A DNA stretch of 64,000 nucleotides from Brugia malayi (taxonomy: Eukaryota > Nematoda > Chromadorea > Rhabditida > Onchocercidae), in contig NW_025062479.1 in assembly GCF_000002995.4 (NCBI RefSeq), positions 9,105,721 to 9,169,720 of the forward strand. Reading direction: 5' to 3'. The notes under the pieces are model-generated. The model was not told the origin of the DNA. It searched no databases and worked only from the letters and a program-made list of their open reading frames with translations. A program made the position numbers and the translations under genes. Below, in pieces: positions 38,101-48,309 of the stretch; within the stretch, counting starts at the first letter, position 1, and the number at the start of each line of letters is the position of its first letter.

Positions 38101-40873
38101 AGATACAGGACAAACATGCAGACTGGACAGATTAACAAACAAACAAACAGTCATGATGACAGGTATGACACCAAACAATTTTTCAGCAAAGATTTACCTT
38201 CTCATTTCGAAATTTTGGTTTTTCTGAGATTTTTTTCTGTTCATCGGAAACCTGAAATTTAATCTTTCGGTTGAATTCAGGCACCTAACATTTCTGTAGA
38301 GATTCTCGCATAAATCCAAATAAAAACATCTTAAAGAGCTACTTAGTTTGGACGATATACAAGAAGCATATTTTTTTGTACAAATTAAAAAATTTTAACT
38401 ATGAAGACGAAAATGTGAATCAACTTTGATATTTTTTAAAGCTATGAGATGATACATTCATTCATGAATGGTACTATTGATCACCATACATTTACAAATA
38501 ATTGCAGCTGAAACAAGAAAGTGGAAGCTTTACTGGAGGCAGAAAAAAGAAAAATCGGAAATGAGGCTGTTAGGAAAATATTGTTAGAAATAATCTTAAA
38601 TATTATATTTCTTTTTTCTCTCATGTACTTTAAAGCTTTCTATTGCTATTGCTGCAACGAACATTTTGCCTTATGATTGATGAAAATGCATAAGGAAGCT
38701 AAAAGTATTTGATGGATTTTAAGTTACTCTTCCTGTATTTCCTCATTTTCTTTCTTCTTTCTTCTCTCTTCCTTTCGTATATCTTCCAAAAAAGAAAGAC
38801 ATCACATTGAATTATAATAGGAATATTTTCAACAATTTTTGAAATCAATGAAGATGAATAAAAGAGATTGATAATCATTAGTCGGCAAAAAAACGAACGA
38901 AGGAAATTTTCGAAACACAACAACTATCAAATCAATCAATGCTGCATACTTAGTTCTTTAATTGAAATTGTAAAATTAACTCTAGCAGTACTTTTTAAGT
39001 TTAGAAAGAAGAAAACGAAAAGAACATCTAAATATTAATAAAAATTGGTGTAGCATGTCGAAACTAGCACGATGAAACAAATTGGCGTCTACATGCAGCT
39101 TGCGCAATTTTGCAAATCTAATAAAAAATTTTTGCTAATTACAGAATAGCCATGCAGTTTTATCAGTTTGCATTGCTTCACATGCTTACCAAACATCAAT
39201 CTAATCCATTAACGATTTCATCAAATCATTTTAAATACTTAATGCAACTACTGATGAAGAAGTATATAAAAGTGCCTGGATGATTCATACATGGGGAAGA
39301 AATTTATAAGATATACGAATAATATAAGAATTAACTGAGAAAAGTTTAAATCAAAGATTAGTACTCGAAGCTTCTTGGGGAAAGCGAATTGTGTAAATTC
39401 ATATTATCCGCAAGATAAAAGTGGAAAAAAGGGAAAGCAGAACTGTTGAAAGAAAAAATTAAATAGTCTGAAATAAAGAGTATAGAATGTTGAGGATAAA
39501 AACATACCAAATGTGCTCTTGATGAAAACTTGTCGAATGAATTAAGTGAAAGTGGATTCTTATTGGGATTTTTTGGAAGAGGATTAATATTAGATTCAGG
39601 GTTACATTCCGTTTCTAATACTAAGATAGCGGAAGACAGGGAACGTAAAGTAGATGAGAATAATTGTCCGGATGAAGTTACTGGTATTGCCATTGATGTA
39701 GCTGTTGTTACCAATGGCGGTGCTGCTGCAGTTCGCGATTAGCTTTAGCATTATTGCAAACTTAAAATCTCTTTCCAACACACAGAAGCAATAAATATAC
39801 GCTTTACACAAAACATTGCCATCCAGTCATTACTACTTTATATATTAATTCATCAACATCTCACTATCATGCTAAATTAGATAAATTTTAGGGCGATCTT
39901 AAAATTAGACATTTAATTTACGTCAGATATTCGAATTGCTCTATTTGAAATCTTAAATATTTGAGAAACTCAACAAATTGTGCAAAAAGCAATTCTTGTT
40001 CAAGATATCATTTAAATTATTGTTGTAATGAATTTATTTTTCTACATCTTATATTCACCACTGATTTGTAACTTACTTTTTCGTCTCCTTCTTTTTTTAT
40101 TAGCAACATTTTCATTGATAAATTCCCATCTTTTTTAATTACAACAGTTCAAAAAAACTTTCGTATATTTGATGGATAGAAATATGAGTTAATATTTAAT
40201 AACATAAATATCATTGTTTACCAAATGATAACTCAGATCAGAAATAAGTTTCTGAAAACAACTGAATTAATGAAGCTGACCTGTCGGATTTTCCGCTAAA
40301 GAGTAGTTTTCTTCGACGAAACCGTTGCTGAAAACTGATATTTTTGAAAACTAAGTATAATTTAAGCAAACTTATAAATATTTGATATACAACATGACAT
40401 ATAATCATGTAAATAAACAGTTGAAACAGAGAAATGACTGACGATGGAATGCCATTGAGACGTTGCTTTTCAGTTACATAAACATTGCACTTGGTTCTAT
40501 TAGTATGATTACTTCAGATTTTCCATTTCGAACAACTCAGTTTATTGTTTTGCTGACCTTTGACAAAGAATAGTGTAGTTTGAAATATTAAACCCTATTT
40601 TTTTTGCCAAAAAGCTAAGTCAGATAAATTATTTATCTACAAAGAAGTACTCAAAAGATAAACACATTCATTTAAACAAATTGAAGTGCACGAAAGGATA
40701 AATACTTGCCTACTGTAAGGTTAAACATACAAACTATTTTGCTTAAATATGTGCAAAACAATTATGACTACGTACCTCGACGCTAATTGTTTTCTGGTAC
40801 CTGCAGTTGATTGAGTGGAATCGGAAAAATCTTCTTCAATATAATTGTATCCAGAAATCTGAGACCTTGAACG
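23160..40873 (-). CDS. sorb-1: Sorbin/CAP/vinexin (SORBS) adaptor: SoHo motif plus three SH3 domains
   Basis: Thirteen minus-strand exons chain in phase: 40873-40776, 40327-40281, 39725-39508, 36124-34969, 32654-31980, 31135-30994, 30565-30407, 30041-29927, 29685-29596, 29375-29188, 23931-23809, 23525-23419, 23221-23160; 1059 residues from the first exon seen, 5' end open. The 1156-base exon encodes a Ser/Thr/Pro-rich disordered region and ends in the SoHo-like [17 protein letters not shown]. The last ~250 residues hold SH3-1 ([20 protein letters not shown] ... [10 protein letters not shown]), SH3-2 ([16 protein letters not shown] ... [12 protein letters not shown]) and SH3-3 ([17 protein letters not shown] ... 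[12 protein letters not shown]), each with its ALYDY-like, acidic, Trp and FPxxYV elements. SORBS proteins link vinculin and actin at adhesions and muscle attachments. An intron of about 5.3 kb separates SH3-2 from SH3-3. Exons at 40.3-40.9 kb are short and rest on phase and splice sites. A transcript could instead start at the ATG-ATG-ATG opening the 36124 exon. Confidence 0.85.
24430..24435 (-). terminator. Polyadenylation signal AATAAA after the nested ORF
   Basis: Minus-strand AATAAA 57 bases beyond the stop of the nested 200-aa ORF, consistent with its having its own transcript end. Confidence 0.45.
24492..25094 (-). CDS. Single-exon hypothetical protein nested in a SORBS intron
   Basis: An uninterrupted 200-codon frame from ATG (the first after an in-frame TGA) to TAA, with AATAAA 57 bases downstream. 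It is the longest open frame in the window that is not part of a homology-supported exon, in DNA where chance frames seldom pass 110 codons. The protein is rich in Phe, Tyr, Trp and His with many helix-forming stretches (such as [20 protein letters not shown]) and an amphipathic C-terminus [15 protein letters not shown]. There is no signal peptide and no clear membrane segment, and I do not recognise the family. Lack of introns in an intron-rich neighbourhood suggests a retrocopy or young gene. It shares the strand of its host gene. It could also be a pseudogene fragment or an unusual alternative exon. Confidence 0.5.
   Translation of the reverse strand: MHCTAGTVVHPLRASWRSIRNKIRICRQTEYDLIQAYFLGNNNPQQQLATTKFAFRPRFVTNAVEQQIYTILVTFLDQILECYHTMYNAWVCKKFGRQLARILRTINFDHRYYWKLLENRILYYLMVKHYSVTVLFAWHTFMDTLSDAVIEGFWQAISADLPKQLPTIFEETPAKCFLYIEPNRPSFFARLLDLFVRSLL
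27600..27631. repeat. 16-base tandem duplication
   Basis: GCTTAATCTGTTTTTC occurs twice in tandem within the long SORBS intron. Confidence 0.9.
32655..34968 (-). other. SORBS intron with GC donor
   Basis: About 2.3 kb between the SoHo exon and the next exon. The 5' splice site reads TTAG-GCAAGT and the acceptor TTATAG-GATC; phase 1 on both sides joins cleanly. I see no further exon inside, although one could be missed. Confidence 0.55.
35163..35245 (-). repeat. 30-bp tandem minisatellite inside the SORBS SoHo exon
   Basis: About three degenerate 30-base units encode repeated ten-residue blocks, [20 protein letters not shown] and [10 protein letters not shown]. It lies in the disordered region upstream of the SoHo motif and could vary in copy number between strains. 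Confidence 0.75.
36125..39507 (-). other. SORBS intron of about 3.4 kb
   Basis: It lies between TTG-GTATGT at 39507 and TTTACAG before 36124. It is AT-rich, with no supported exon. The downstream exon begins ATGATGATG, so the region could also contain an internal promoter or trans-splice site. Confidence 0.45.
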
Positions 40874-41466
40874 CTAGATAATAGAAGTGGTGATTCGTAT
40901 TTAATCTTTCGATGAAGATGATCCTTATCTATAGGAGCATGAAATACTTCCCGGTCTGCTAGCATTTCCATGAACTTTACCAAAAATTGAGCTACGCATG
41001 TCATATGTTTCACCTAATCTCACTAATCACTAAAGACTAGGCCGTTCATATATGTATTTTCGAGATAGAATCACATATGAATTGCGATCTTAATCAAACT
41101 TTAACTTCTCTTTAAAATATCTTCAAAATACAGTGAAAATTTATAATCACTCAATTATATTATCTTCATTAATCCTAGTTGAAATTAACCATTTATGCTG
41201 ATAACATCAGATGGAATTATAAAGAATATTTTGGACGACGGATAATTTCTGTGCATTCTTGAAGACAATGCAGATTTATTGTTGAGCACCATGGAAATGA
41301 TGATTCTGCATCATTAAAATAGTTGACAGTTGCGTTGACAGGTTTATATTGTGTGAACATTTCGAGTTAAATGTTGCAGCACTTCCTTGAAGTGTTGGTT
41401 TTACTGGTATTGGAGGCAGATATTTAAGATGTTTACATTTTGTTAACATAGATCTTCCAAAAATTT
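40874..41466. other. Gap between SORBS and PDZ exons
   Basis: It contains a minus-strand AATAAA at 41275-41280, the likely 3' end of the short PDZ transcript. A 75-codon minus frame at 41276-41500 overlaps the last PDZ exon out of frame and is not supported. Confidence 0.45.
41275..41280 (-). terminator. Polyadenylation signal AATAAA of the PDZ transcript
   Basis: AATAAA on the minus strand 187 bases after the TGA at 41467-41469. It supports a short PDZ-only transcript ending before the SORBS exons. Confidence 0.4.
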
Positions 41467-44457
41467 TCATATATGGTTTTTGTTCGATTGAATAGCGCAC
41501 TCAAAAATCTAAAAAAAGATACCGCACTTTCCTCTGTTAAATTTCCATGGGATATTATGAATGCTTAAAATTTCTCGTTCTAAATATTTCACTATGAAAT
41601 TGGTTACCTAGTAGGGAACACAAAACTATCCCTCTTAAATTGACCAAAAATACATATATTAGCAAGAATGATGTTATCAATGAAAAAGAATAAGAACAAG
41701 TTGGATTATGCATGCATCCAGCATCATTATAATATATAATCAAACAGGATGTTAATCAAAAAGAAATAATGCTTTTTTGTTAAATTTTGCAAGTAATTAA
41801 AATTTTTTAGAAAAAAAGCATAAAGGAAAATCCAATTTAACTATCTATTCTCTCTTACCAAATTTCATCTGAACAGATCACCACAAATATGGCAATGATA
41901 ATAATTGCATGGCTTGGTAATACCACAGCTATGACCAAGTGATGGAAATGATCATTTTTATGGATCTTTTTCGGAATTTTTTTGCTAAGTGAAAACTTTC
42001 TATACTGAGTGACAATATAGTCTTGGACAGCTATTGACTCACAAGGAACAAATGATATTGGACAGAGACAATTAAGGTTGACCAGGATTAAAGTTGATTA
42101 ATTGCCAGTGAAATCAACCATCGCCTGCTATCTTTTGGTATTATAAATTTCAACATCATAATTAGAAAGTACAGTTTTTAATATTTATTAAGATTCATTT
42201 TTTAATCCTACTTTTTATCCACTTCGGGACCTGATTCCGAAAAACTGGAACTTTTTGCAAAAAGCTGTCCATGTCTACTGGGAAGAAAAACACGGGATGA
42301 ACATTTTTTAGGAAGGAGGAAAGAGATTCACATATTCCTAATTTTGTATGAAGACAATAAGAATGCACAACTGTATTAATACGTAATTTAAGAGTCAGTG
42401 GACAATATTTCAGGTGTGCTTTCCATATCGAAGAAATAAGAATTTTTTGATTCCGAAAAAGACATCGAATATAACTTTTAGATGATTATCAATGAGTAGA
42501 AATATATGAATAGAAATACATTTTACTTATTTTAGCAAAGGAAATCTTTAAAAAACTTAACTGCTTGCTATATTTTTTGTTTAGTGCATTTTTAGTTATG
42601 TCTAAATCTGGAAATTTGTTATTAACTTATCTAGTTTGAAAGTCTCCGAATAATATATTACAGTCATGCAACGCGATACAACTGAAAATTGTTGAAGAAA
42701 ATTTAAAAAGTTTTAGATTGGTGGATGATTTTCACTGGAGGAGACCATGCAAGACGAATCATCTGATTATACATCTCGTGCACCTCGTACTTTAGCACTG
42801 AACATTTTGTAATTGGTGCAATTTTTCCCGTTGATAGTTTCTACGATATCACCAATTCTTACACCTTCTTGCTCAGCTCGTCCATTGGGCAAGACCTAAA
42901 ATTTGTGTCAAATTATTATTCTAAAAAAAAAAAACTTATTCGCCTATCAGGATAAATATGAACAGTAAATATACTTTACGTGATTGGTGCAAAAATGAGA
43001 AGTTATTAAAATAAGCTGCAGTATATTGTAAATCAACTTAAATAGCCTTATAATAAAGTATTTTGTTTCTATAGTGAAGAAGTGATGGAAGACTAAGCAT
43101 TTATAGTAAAATCAAATGTGAGAAACCGTTAAAATTAAGCCAAAAAAAAGAAAACTATCATTCCATAATTTGACAGCTACTGTTGGGAACGTCAAAATTA
43201 GTGCTAAATTTATGCGGTTTGATGAAATATTACAATAACTACAATTATTAAGTAAACGCCTCATCGATTGTAAACGGTTCCAAGTACTGTATCTGCTCAC
43301 CACTTAACCATAATCTTTACCGCTTATCCATCAGTTATCCACTCGAATTACAGTCAGCTATACAGATATTATGTGCTTTGTGCTTTTAGAATGTGCTTAT
43401 TTCCTGTAGAAATTAAAAAAAGTATCGTATGATGCATACAGAAATAAGTGCATAATTTAGAACTGAGCTTCATTTAAAAATTATTAGGAAACGATAATGA
43501 TTTACTTGGTATATTATTTTGTTATTCAGTCAAGTATTATGAAGAGACAATTATTTTGATAAAATATTCAAGTACCAGCTCGTATATTAGAAAATTTAAA
43601 AAAAAAATTTTTTTGAAAATTTTCGACTTCAACTAAAAAGTCCTAAAGTATAATAGTCTGTGTGCTGAATTATGTGTTTATTCAGAAGTGTCAATAACTT
43701 CTAGAAAACTATTCTGCTAACAACAGCTGCGAAATGAAAACTGTAGACAAACGAGTAATTTTAAATGGATATAAATACTTAAGGTTAGATAAATCCAAAA
43801 TTCATAAAAAGTTGATTTGAATTTAAAATAAAAAGTGTGAATGACTTATGAAAAGTCTGCATTTATTTTAGTTTAATGATTCAATTAGATATGTTTCTTT
43901 TTCTCCTCTTGAAACTACATTTGAATATTTTGTAATATAGCACTATAGACCGAGTTAAACCACAAAACAAAATTTTCCGCTTCCTGAATGTTTTTTTTTT
44001 TTTTGCAGAAAACTGTGTATAAATTTTAACTGATTAAACCTTTTGATTTTTACAATGTTTTTCTCCTTCTTATCTTTTCATCAATGAAACTATTCCAGAA
44101 AATCTTCCTATAAAAAAAGCTGGCAGATGCGATCCTGCCCCAGTTGGAGATGACGAGTTACTGTGAGCAAAGAAAAATGTCAGTATGACGCCTCGGACTG
44201 ATTAAGTTGAGTTGTCATAAATACATAAGAAAGAAGTCGTGACGTACACATTTATGATCAAAGTACTGTCTTTATTCCAAAAAAAAAAAAAACCTTTTTA
44301 AACAAACTTAAAAACATATTCTGCAAAACTTTTTTGACAAACTTTAGAAACAAAAAGAGTGGATTAAACCTGAGTGACTCGAATTCTCCATTCGGAAAAG
44401 GAGCGAAGTGAAGTCTCCACGGTGGTCCACCCACCAGACATACATTCCGTATAATCA
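41467..44457 (-). CDS. PDZ-domain protein or alternative 5' exons of SORBS (5' end incomplete)
   Basis: Exons on the minus strand: 44457-44370, 44160-44091, 42895-42773, 41508-41467. Conceptual product: IIRNVCLVGGPPWRLHF (the GPPW carboxylate-binding loop), a less certain exon giving HLPAFFIGRFSGI, then VLPNGRAEQEGVRIGDIVETINGKN (here split: VLPNGRAEQEG, VRIGDIVETING), helix KMFSAKVRGARD, and last strand IFECAIQSN, ending NKNHI and TGA. That is one whole PDZ domain, closest by eye to PDLIM/synaptopodin-type PDZs. The upstream start exon was not identified; a candidate opening MEGGREETIK near 44.8 kb fits in phase but has a weak donor. The exon at 42773 also ends in phase 0, like the start of the SORBS exon at 40873, so skipping the TGA exon would fuse the two, though the PDZ would lose its last strand. 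The third exon is firm, the second tentative. Confidence 0.6.
41509..42772 (-). other. Intron between the third and last PDZ exons
   Basis: About 1.3 kb, from donor GAT-GTATAA to acceptor TTTTTTTAG. No further exon is evident. Confidence 0.4.
42896..44090 (-). other. Intron between the second and third PDZ exons
   Basis: About 1.2 kb, AT-rich with several homopolymer runs. I see no homology-supported exon inside. Confidence 0.4.
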
Positions 44458-45388
44458 CTTCATTTCATTCTATCTTTCATTTCCAAAAACATTTGCTAAT
44501 GAAGGGAATTGTCAAAAAATGCGTCAAATACGAGTGAAAGCGTCGATTTTGAATGATTGAGAAAAGCGGAATGGTTGAATGAGGGATTAGATAAGTGTGT
44601 TAGCTGGAAATTGATAGCTGCATGGGAAAGCTGAAAAGAAAATGAAAGGCAAGTGGGAAGATGAGGGAAGTAATAGCAGGAAGAACAACAGCTGCTGCTA
44701 GAAGTGGTCGCGAAACTGTAAGGTGCTCTCATATCTTCAGGCCACATTTTCCCCGCTACTTTTATCCACCCGTTTTGATGGTTTCTTCTCTACCCCCTTC
44801 CATCGAACACTTATGGTTAGTTTTTCTTTTCATTCTTTATTTCATTTTTGTTTCTTTTCAAATTTACCGCCTTCATTCTGAAAAGTTACAGTAACTGGAC
44901 TGCAATACCACTTTTCGTAATAGGTTTATAACGTCAGAAATGTTCCTTCTGTTTTGTCAATAGTTTGCTGGTGTTGTTGACATGGGAGTGATGGCGACAG
45001 TGGTTTCATGGATACGTGGGTGGGACTTATATGATGTAGTATTTACACGTGTAGATGGACAGCTTAACTTACAGTGATTCGTATTTCAACACAAATTGCA
45101 TAGATAGTTTGTGGACTTGTTTAATGAGATTTTTCCATTCTGGCTGTTGAATCAATTGACGGAATGTATAGCTAGTTGAGCTAACGGATGGTTCAAATCA
45201 TTCGACGTGAATCCTCTTAAAGTAACTTTATGCTTATCTCGATATCATCGATGTACTTGTTATTTTTTATACTCCGATAAGAGATTCAAGCAAAACAAGG
45301 AAAGTTATGTTGGACACATGAGGTATTTGATTTTTTTTTTTTTCAATTTTTTTACGTTGTACATTTTATAGCTTGTACTTGCTCAGTA
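44458..45388. other. Divergent upstream region of the PDZ (-) and TRAM (+) genes
   Basis: About 0.9 kb between divergently oriented genes, where promoters of both would be expected. A possible minus-strand first exon for the PDZ gene is noted near 44.8 kb. No other feature is supported. Confidence 0.4.
45385..45386 (+). other. Probable spliced-leader acceptor of TRAM
   Basis: The pyrimidine-rich TTGTACTTGCTCAG ends two bases before the start codon ATG at 45389, typical of nematode trans-splice sites. Confidence 0.55.
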
Positions 45389-48285
45389 ATGGTTGAACTA
45401 CGTCGTTCAATGGGAGGACGTGGTAAAAAAACTTCACCACCATTCTTGTCCCATGAGTTTATTATTCAAAATCATGGTGATATCATGTCGTGCTTGTTGA
45501 TGATCGTTGTCGTTGGGCTTCTTTTTCAGGTAAGTCCTTTTCGGAACATCAGCGGAACAAAGACAGGTATTTGTTAAATAGCTATGAGACACATAAATAG
45601 ATGCACTGTTAGTTATAACTTAGTTTTCCAGCTTAAATATGTGAAGAAATACTTCTGCAGTAATATATGAGGTCACTAGTTTTTAATAATGCATTATTTT
45701 ATAGGGCACATCGGCATTCGCAAGCATTTTCATTGTTCCGCAGTACAATGACACATTTCCACTAACCCTGGACTCCGGTATGTTGTATTCTAAACAAAGC
45801 AGTGAAAAAAATTGGTTTTTTAAAATGGTTTGTTTTTCCTTTCAGCGTTATGCCTCAATTTCTGGCTGCTATTTATTGGTTATCCTGCGTTGAATATGTA
45901 ATTGATTCTGGAGACCAGTACTGGTTTTTTACTGAATAGTAGCAGGCATTGGCTGGATTTTACCTTGCATGTTCTCATCGTTGCGAATGTATCAAATTAA
46001 TTAAGAACATCCACTTTGTCTTCATTTGCACAAACTGTCATATGTTTTTAAGTAGAATCAGTTATTGTTATAGAGAACTATCTTTCTTTTTTCTTCTTTG
46101 TAGAACCGCAAACTTACTATCAGACTGGTTTGAAAGATGCAGCAGCTATTCTGTTTTATGCTGTCGGATGGATTACTATTCACGCTATTTTGCAAGAATA
46201 TGTGTTAGACAAGTTGCAGCGGAAGCTTCATTTGAGTAAAACGAAGATGAATAAATTTGCTGAATCGGGGCAACTATTCGTTTTTACTCTCTACTCCGTT
46301 ATGCACAGTGGTAAGGTACTTTTTCTGGACGTTTCATGTTTTAGAATAACGATCTTAACATGATCTTTTTTTTAAGACTTCCATTTTCCTTCGGACATGC
46401 GTTTCGAACATGGTTATACTCCCACGTGATATAATTTGCAGGCTACATAATGCACGATCTACGACTGCATCTCGACCTTACTAAATTGTGGATTGGATAT
46501 CCTGAAGTTCACCGTCATATGACACTGCATTTAAAACTCTTTTTTATTTTCCAGGCATGATTTTTTTATGCACTGATTTTATGTTTACGGCTATTTGTTT
46601 GCAAGATTTGCCTGTTTTATCAAGTTTTTAACATTTAATACTGAAAATGCAGAAGATATTTTACAGATTGCTTACTGGTTGCATCAGTTCCCGGAATTCT
46701 ATTTCCAAAAAGTGCGTAAAGATGAAATACAGCCGCGAACCCTATACTCGATTATTTTTCTTTTCTTCACCATTGCAGCATATTCTTTAAAGTAAATATT
46801 TTGCTTTTATCCAGTTATATATATTTTTTTTACCTCCGGTAGCTTTTATAGGCTGAAATTTTCATTTAAGTGTGCCGTGTTTTCAGCCTGACAAAACTCA
46901 TAGATTTCAATGATAAGTGGTGCATAGGATATCCTATAAAAACTGGATTTTTCGGTATTCATCGATAATTGTAGTTTTGTGGGAATAACTGCCTTACTTC
47001 CTCATCGTTCCAGGTTTAAATCGCACCAAAATGTATTTATACTATTTATTCTCAAATACATTGTTTAATATTTAGAACAATTTCCTTTGTAGCTTCAATC
47101 GACTTACTCTGGCCCTCCTTTTTATGGAGTATGTTTCACAGAATGTTTTCCATCTTACACGCCTATTTCACTTTGCTGAAAAATGGAACATTGCGAAGAC
47201 TGGGTTCGTACGATTTTTTTGTCATAAAAGTGTGCTTAAGATAGTTATTATGTTTATTACTTTAAGTTCTATTTCTTTCAAAAATAATGCTGTAGTTGAA
47301 GTGTGATTATGTTTTATTTCTCTTTTTCCCTTTTATACCAAAAAGCGGTGGGAATAAACGGTCTTCGGGATATTAATATATTCTTAACAATGAAAATTTA
47401 GTTTCAAAATTTGGAATATTGTATTCGTGCTAGTACGATTGGCAAGTGCAGTGTTAGCTGTACTTACATTATGGTATGGGCTTCGTTCTAATGAAACTCC
47501 CTATATAGATTCGGTGAACGGAAATTTCAACACCGCGTTCATCCGGTAAGCTCTTTTACTGAGTTTGCAGTTTCAGTCGATAACTTTGTATGAGTTCCCG
47601 TCGAGAACGTATGTTAGTTTTTCGTTGTTTTGTGCATTAACAGTTAGCATTCGTAAACGATCTTTTAACGATTTTATCATGAATATTATTGTTGCAGATT
47701 GAATAGCTTGCTATGCGTTCTGGCATTACAGTTATATATGCTATGGAACTTTGTTTTATTCCATGTACGCCGTTACCGAGAGAAGCATAGCAAGATAAAG
47801 ATTGACAAGCAATCTAAAATTCAACAGAGGAGAAGGAAGCATGTCAACGATGATGTTAGTTTATTTATTCATCTAAATGTGTTGCCACAGATTTTGGCTT
47901 GTAGATCTTATTGTGAGCAGCACAGTAGGTTGTTTGTCCTAGAATTTGTTAGCAATTTCGAGATGATATTGGTGTGACGGTTGCAATTTGATCTTAAGTA
48001 CTTTTGCCTCAGCAGACTGCGGGAATGTGTGGTGGAGGATTAAAATACCAACCGGCGAATCATCGCTCTGATTGATTATTTGAATACTTTAGACCATCTC
48101 TCTAAATGTTTGCGTAGATCTGCCGGACAGCTAGGAATTAGATTTTGTGCTGACGTTGACAGACAGTTAAGAGATATTTAATGCTTTGGTTACTAATAAA
48201 CATATTGCCAATAACCCAGTAGTTAAGATTGCAGGTGCGCGATCTTCCAGAAGCTGACCAACATTCTCGCAAGAAGTCCAATTAA
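45389..48285 (+). CDS. tram-1: TRAM, translocating chain-associated membrane protein
   Basis: Nine exons: 45389-45529, 45705-45777, 46104-46310, 46442-46554, 46667-46791, 47093-47203, 47402-47545, 47698-47854, 48235-48285; 373 aa, against 374 aa for human TRAM1. The cytosolic N-terminus KTSPPFLSHEFIIQNHGDI matches the family block. Next come a first membrane span, a lumenal segment with the sequon NDT, and then the TLC-domain membrane spans, including GLKDAAAILFYAVGW, IIHAVIQEY-like ITIHAILQEYVLDK, SKTKMNKFAESGQL and IAYWLHQFPEFYFQK. A basic cytosolic tail ends KKSN. TRAM sits beside Sec61 in the ER and helps signal sequences enter the translocon. The intron after 46554 must use a GC donor (CAG-GCATGA), because reading on meets TGA at once and the join FIFQ-IAYWLH is conserved. 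The trans-splice-like acceptor supports the start. Confidence 0.95.
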
Positions 48286-48303
48286 ATTATTCAGGTATGA
48301 CCA

Positions 48304-48309
48304 AATAAA
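48304..48309 (+). terminator. Polyadenylation signal AATAAA of TRAM
   Basis: AATAAA 18 bases after the TAA stop of TRAM. Confidence 0.6.

Noticed and set aside
41276..41500. 75-codon minus ORF (KYLPPIPVKPTLQG...) overlapping the last PDZ exon
   Set aside because: It needs a weaker donor and acceptor and deletes the loop before the last PDZ strand; the overlapping frame IFECAIQSN completes the domain better.
44101..44163. Plus-strand open stretch after TATTCCAG (ENLPIKKAGRCDPAPVG)
   Set aside because: No neighbouring plus-strand exon to join; the same DNA on the minus strand fits the PDZ gene in phase.
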